Under the pieces are notes generated by a model. That model did not search any database. It saw nothing but the letters and a program-made list of their open reading frames with translations, and had not been told where the DNA came from. This document shows positions 31,077 through 33,455 of a stretch of 33,455 bases of DNA, one piece after another (position 1 is the stretch's first letter; each line of letters begins with the position of its first letter). The translations under genes and the position numbers were made by a program. The DNA is taken from the NCBI GenBank assembly GCA_902810765.1, contig CADDYR010000009.1, forward strand, positions 1 to 33,455, written 5' to 3'. This stretch comes from Chloroflexota bacterium (GTDB lineage Bacteria > Chloroflexota > Chloroflexia > Thermobaculales > Thermobaculaceae).

Positions 31077-31847
31077 TTGCTGCCTCTGCAGCGCAGGCAA
31101 CTCATCATCGAGCACCTCGCACGGCGCGGGAGCGCGAGCGTCGCAGAGCTGAGCGCGCTGTGCGACGTCTCTCAGATGACGATACGCAGGGACCTGGAGA
31201 GCCTCGAGGAGGAGCAGCTGCTCGAGCGCACCCACGGTGGCGCGGTGTATATCGGCTCTGCGGCGGGCGAGCCGCCGTTCAGCGCGAAGAAGAGCGCGCA
31301 TGAGGACCTCAAGGATAGGATCGCCGCGTACGCCGCTCACCACTTCGTGCGCGACGGCCAGGTGATCATCCTGGAGGGCGGCACGACCGTCGCCTGCCTC
31401 GTGCCGCATCTGGCACGCTTCTCCGAGCTCACCGTCGTCACGAACGGCCTGCGGACGGTCGCCGCCCTCCAGTCTCTGGGGAACACTCACACGATCATCT
31501 GCACGGGCGGCATCCTCCGCACCGTGTCCTCCACCTTCGTCGGGCCGATGACCGAGCAGTTCTACCGCCAGCTGCACGCGCACGTCGCCTTCTTCTCGGC
31601 GACCGGGCTCACCCCCGAGGGCGCCTTCACCGACCCCAACCTGCTCGAGAGCCAGGTGAAGATGGAGATGCGCGCCGCCGCGGGCAAGACCGTGATGCTG
31701 CTCGACTCCACCAAGTTCGGCCAGCGCTCCTTCACGAAGACCTTCCGATTGGACGAGATAGATGTACTCGTCACCGACGACCGCGCCCCGCGCTCGGTGC
31801 TCGGCGAGCTCGCCGAGCGTGGAGTGGACGTCCGCATCGCCTCTTGA
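31077..31847 (+). CDS. DeoR/GlpR-family transcriptional regulator
   Basis: 256 aa, standard length. The N-terminal helix-turn-helix (RRQLIIEHLARRGSASVAEL ... DVSQMTIRRDLESLEEEQLL) has the classic DeoR signature, with ERTHGGAVY after it. The sensor domain (about 75-250) has the sugar-phosphate loop EGGTTVACLVPHL, TNGLRTVAAL, TGGILRTVSSTFVGP and LDSTKFGQRS. DeoR proteins usually repress sugar-catabolic operons and are released by a phosphorylated intermediate. The start is TTG with CGGAGGAG 5 nt upstream. Neighbours on both sides are sugar genes (isomerase before; GH76 and kinase after), so they are probable targets, though each has its own promoter. Confidence 0.93.
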   Translation: MLPLQRRQLIIEHLARRGSASVAELSALCDVSQMTIRRDLESLEEEQLLERTHGGAVYIGSAAGEPPFSAKKSAHEDLKDRIAAYAAHHFVRDGQVIILEGGTTVACLVPHLARFSELTVVTNGLRTVAALQSLGNTHTIICTGGILRTVSSTFVGPMTEQFYRQLHAHVAFFSATGLTPEGAFTDPNLLESQVKMEMRAAAGKTVMLLDSTKFGQRSFTKTFRLDEIDVLVTDDRAPRSVLGELAERGVDVRIAS

Positions 31848-31895
31848 CGCCTACCAGCGTGTTCGCACAATTTCTCCCACCTGTGTTCGTTTCTG

Positions 31896-31924
31896 TTGCT
31901 CCGAATGGTCAGCCGGATTAGAAT
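31896..31924 (+). promoter_or_regulatory. sigma70-type promoter of the GH76 gene
   Basis: TTGCTC (31896-31901), 17-nt spacer, TAGAAT (31919-31924). About 48 nt before the ATG. Confidence 0.5.
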
Positions 31925-31972
31925 CCCGGCATCGGCCAGAGGAGACGAATAGAGCTCTTGGAGGTGAGAGCG

Positions 31973-33142
31973 ATGCTACGAAGGCATCTCATCATCGGAC
32001 TTGCGATCATCGTTGCACTGACCGGCGTCCTGGGTCCGGGAGTGAGCAACGCGGGAGCCGCGTCCAGGCAACACTCCAATCTGGAGCGGGCGGTCGCCTC
32101 GTACGACGCGCTGCAGAAGTACTTCTACCTGGGAGTGGACGGACACAAGCTGTATCTTGAGGAATATCCGAAGCAGCCGTCCGACAACCCCTACTCCTAC
32201 CTTTGGGAGCTGCGGGAAGCCACCGCAGCCACGGTCGACATGGCAGGGCTGCCCAGAGTTGGTGCGGGTTACAGTGGTGACGTGCGAGATCGCGTGGACG
32301 CCCTCAGTCTGTACTGGGACGACCAGAAGAGCCCGCCCGGTTACGATTCGTACCTGCCTCCGCCTCTTGGTCAGGGAGGGGACATCTACTACGACGACAA
32401 CGCGGTGGTCGGGCTCGAACTGGAGCGCATTTACCGTGCGACTGGCGACAAGACGCTGCTGGACCGTGCCGAACAGGTCTTCGAGCTCATCGTGTCCGCC
32501 TGGGACGAAAACCCTGCACAGTGCCCGGGTGGCCTCTACTGGACACAAGGGACGTGGTACAAGCCCATCAAGGCGACGAACGTCACCGCGCTCAGCTCGG
32601 AGTTCGCGCTGCACCTGTACGAGCTCACCCACAAAGAGAGCTACCTCGAATGGGGCAAGAGGATGTACGAGTGGACCCGTACCTGCATGCAGTCGCCCGA
32701 GGGCCTGTACTGGAACGACATAGACATGCAGGGCAATATCAACAAGGCGCTGTGGATCTACAACGACGGAGCGATGGTCGGCGCCGGGGCCCTCCTGTAC
32801 CGCATCACCGGCGAGACCACGTACCTGCGCCAGGCGGAGCACACGGCACAGGCGGCGATGCAGTACTTCGGTAGCGGCGGGCGGTACTACATCCAGCCAC
32901 CGATCTTCGACGCCATATTCTTCAAGAACCTGCTCCTGCTCGATTCTGTCCACCACGACCCGAAGTACCGTCAGGCGATGCAAGCGTACGCGGACGAGGT
33001 GTGGCAGTCGTACCGAGACCCGAGCACCGGGCTGTTCAGGTTCGACGCGTACAAGCCCGTCCAGCTGCTGGAACAGGCCGCGATGGTGCAGATCTACGCG
33101 GCCCTCGCGTGGGATCCTCGGCGAGAGGGTGGCTTGGCGTGA
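31973..33142 (+). CDS. secreted glycoside hydrolase, family GH76 (alpha-1,6-mannanase type)
   Basis: 389 aa. A signal peptide is clear: basic MLRRH, a hydrophobic core LIIGLAIIVALTGVLGPG, and a likely cut near SNAGAAS. The mature part is an (alpha/alpha) barrel with helical repeats. YYDDNAVVGLELERIYRATGD carries the paired Asp expected of GH76 catalysis, and ALWIYNDGAMVGAGALLYRITGE is the matching second repeat. GH76 enzymes cut alpha-1,6-mannosidic links in fungal or actinobacterial mannans; related helical hydrolases (GH88/105, GH127-like) are less likely. The ATG at 31973 follows GGAGGTGAG at good spacing. A sugar kinase gene starts 26 nt after the stop, so the two are probably cotranscribed. 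Confidence 0.85.
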   Translation: MLRRHLIIGLAIIVALTGVLGPGVSNAGAASRQHSNLERAVASYDALQKYFYLGVDGHKLYLEEYPKQPSDNPYSYLWELREATAATVDMAGLPRVGAGYSGDVRDRVDALSLYWDDQKSPPGYDSYLPPPLGQGGDIYYDDNAVVGLELERIYRATGDKTLLDRAEQVFELIVSAWDENPAQCPGGLYWTQGTWYKPIKATNVTALSSEFALHLYELTHKESYLEWGKRMYEWTRTCMQSPEGLYWNDIDMQGNINKALWIYNDGAMVGAGALLYRITGETTYLRQAEHTAQAAMQYFGSGGRYYIQPPIFDAIFFKNLLLLDSVHHDPKYRQAMQAYADEVWQSYRDPSTGLFRFDAYKPVQLLEQAAMVQIYAALAWDPRREGGLA

Positions 33143-33167
33143 GCCACGGCACAGGAGATCGCCCGTA

Positions 33168-33455
33168 ATGGCTTGCGTCCTGGGCATAGACGGCGGGGGG
33201 ACGAGCACCCGCTGCGCGCTGTACGACGAGTCGGGCAGCCTGCTCGGCGTCGGCGCCGGTGGCCCCTCGAACTACGACGACGTCGGGGTGGAGGAGGCAC
33301 GCCGCGGCATCCACGACGCCGTGCGCCAGGCGTGTGGTGATTATCCCATCGGTGGCGTGCGCGCAGTCTTCCTCGGGCTCGCGGGGGTCGTCTCCGATGC
33401 CGACCGCGAGACGGCCAGATGCATGCTCGACGGGCTCGGCCTCCCCGGGAGTGCC
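33168..33455 (+). CDS. BadF/BadG/NagK-type sugar kinase (3' end outside window)
   Basis: First 96 codons only. CVLGIDGGGTSTRCALYDESG is the phosphate-1 motif of the ASKHA ATPase fold and VRAVFLGLAGV follows, as in N-acetylglucosamine kinases and the BadF/BadG/BcrA/BcrD family. In a carbohydrate setting, an amino-sugar or hexose kinase is most likely. AGGAGATC lies about 10 nt before the ATG. It starts 26 nt after the GH76 stop and is probably in the same operon. The C-terminal half, needed to confirm the subfamily, is not in the window. Confidence 0.85.
   Translation, partial: MACVLGIDGGGTSTRCALYDESGSLLGVGAGGPSNYDDVGVEEARRGIHDAVRQACGDYPIGGVRAVFLGLAGVVSDADRETARCMLDGLGLPGSA

Noticed and set aside
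31976-33208. 410-codon open frame antisense to the GH76 gene
   Set aside because: The sense product has a signal peptide and GH76 motifs; the antisense frame has neither motif nor ribosome-binding site.
1-33455. CRISPR array, rRNA, insertion sequence or prophage
   Set aside because: No regularly spaced direct repeats, no conserved rRNA stretches, and no transposase, integrase or phage structural gene among the reading frames.

Overview
The window is GC-rich bacterial chromosome with many GTG and TTG starts. Its coding sequences often use AGG (Arg) and ATA (Ile), a codon habit associated with thermophiles. The gene set includes a tricorn-type protease, an F420-type luciferase-like oxidoreductase, an AcuC-like deacetylase, a CGNR zinc-finger regulator, an ACT-domain malic enzyme and a cluster-C substrate-binding lipoprotein. 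Together with intergenic 'GAGCTTGTCGAAG'-type repeats, this suggests a Chloroflexota/Thermomicrobia-like, probably thermophilic soil or hot-environment bacterium. That placement is inference; there is no rRNA in the window. I see no tRNA, CRISPR array, transposase or prophage.

Layout. 1-1051: 3' part of an HtrA/DegP protease and a small acidic protein. 1089-3175 (minus): OmpR-type response regulator and histidine kinase, coupled by a GTGA overlap. 3253-10191 (minus): ACT-malic enzyme, Gfo/Idh/MocA dehydrogenase, lipid kinase, alpha/beta hydrolase and a large Tat-lipoprotein solute-binding protein with a strong promoter and a hairpin terminator. 10684-13923 (plus): full-length tricorn protease homologue, ending at a 16-bp hairpin it shares with a convergent TGS GTPase. 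15340-16954 (plus): CorA-like transporter and DJ-1/PfpI protein. 16965-18657 (minus): transglutaminase-like membrane protein and EamA transporter. 18882-22356: PepF-like M3 peptidase converging on a histidine phosphatase/AcuC pair. 22437-25267 (plus): DHA2 drug-efflux transporter and citrate synthase. 25268-26300: repeat-rich stretch with one small membrane ORF. 26301-28999: a CGNR-regulator/MFS operon divergent from a GGDEF protein with a C-terminal ribbon-helix-helix. 29049-33455 (plus): oxidoreductase, sugar isomerase, DeoR regulator, GH76 glycosidase and a BadF/NagK-type sugar kinase cut by the window end.

The most interesting region is 27527-28999. The CGNR/MFS promoter is covered by a 43-bp near-perfect palindrome, the signature of an autoregulated efflux switch. 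The divergent gene fuses a GGDEF domain to a DNA-binding ribbon-helix-helix, and a 12-bp palindrome lies just downstream of its own predicted promoter. This looks like a candidate one-protein link between cyclic-di-GMP (or another nucleotide) and transcription. The right end reads as a carbohydrate-use module: secreted GH76, sugar kinase, isomerase and DeoR-type sugar-phosphate sensor. Elsewhere the genes are mostly housekeeping or signalling.
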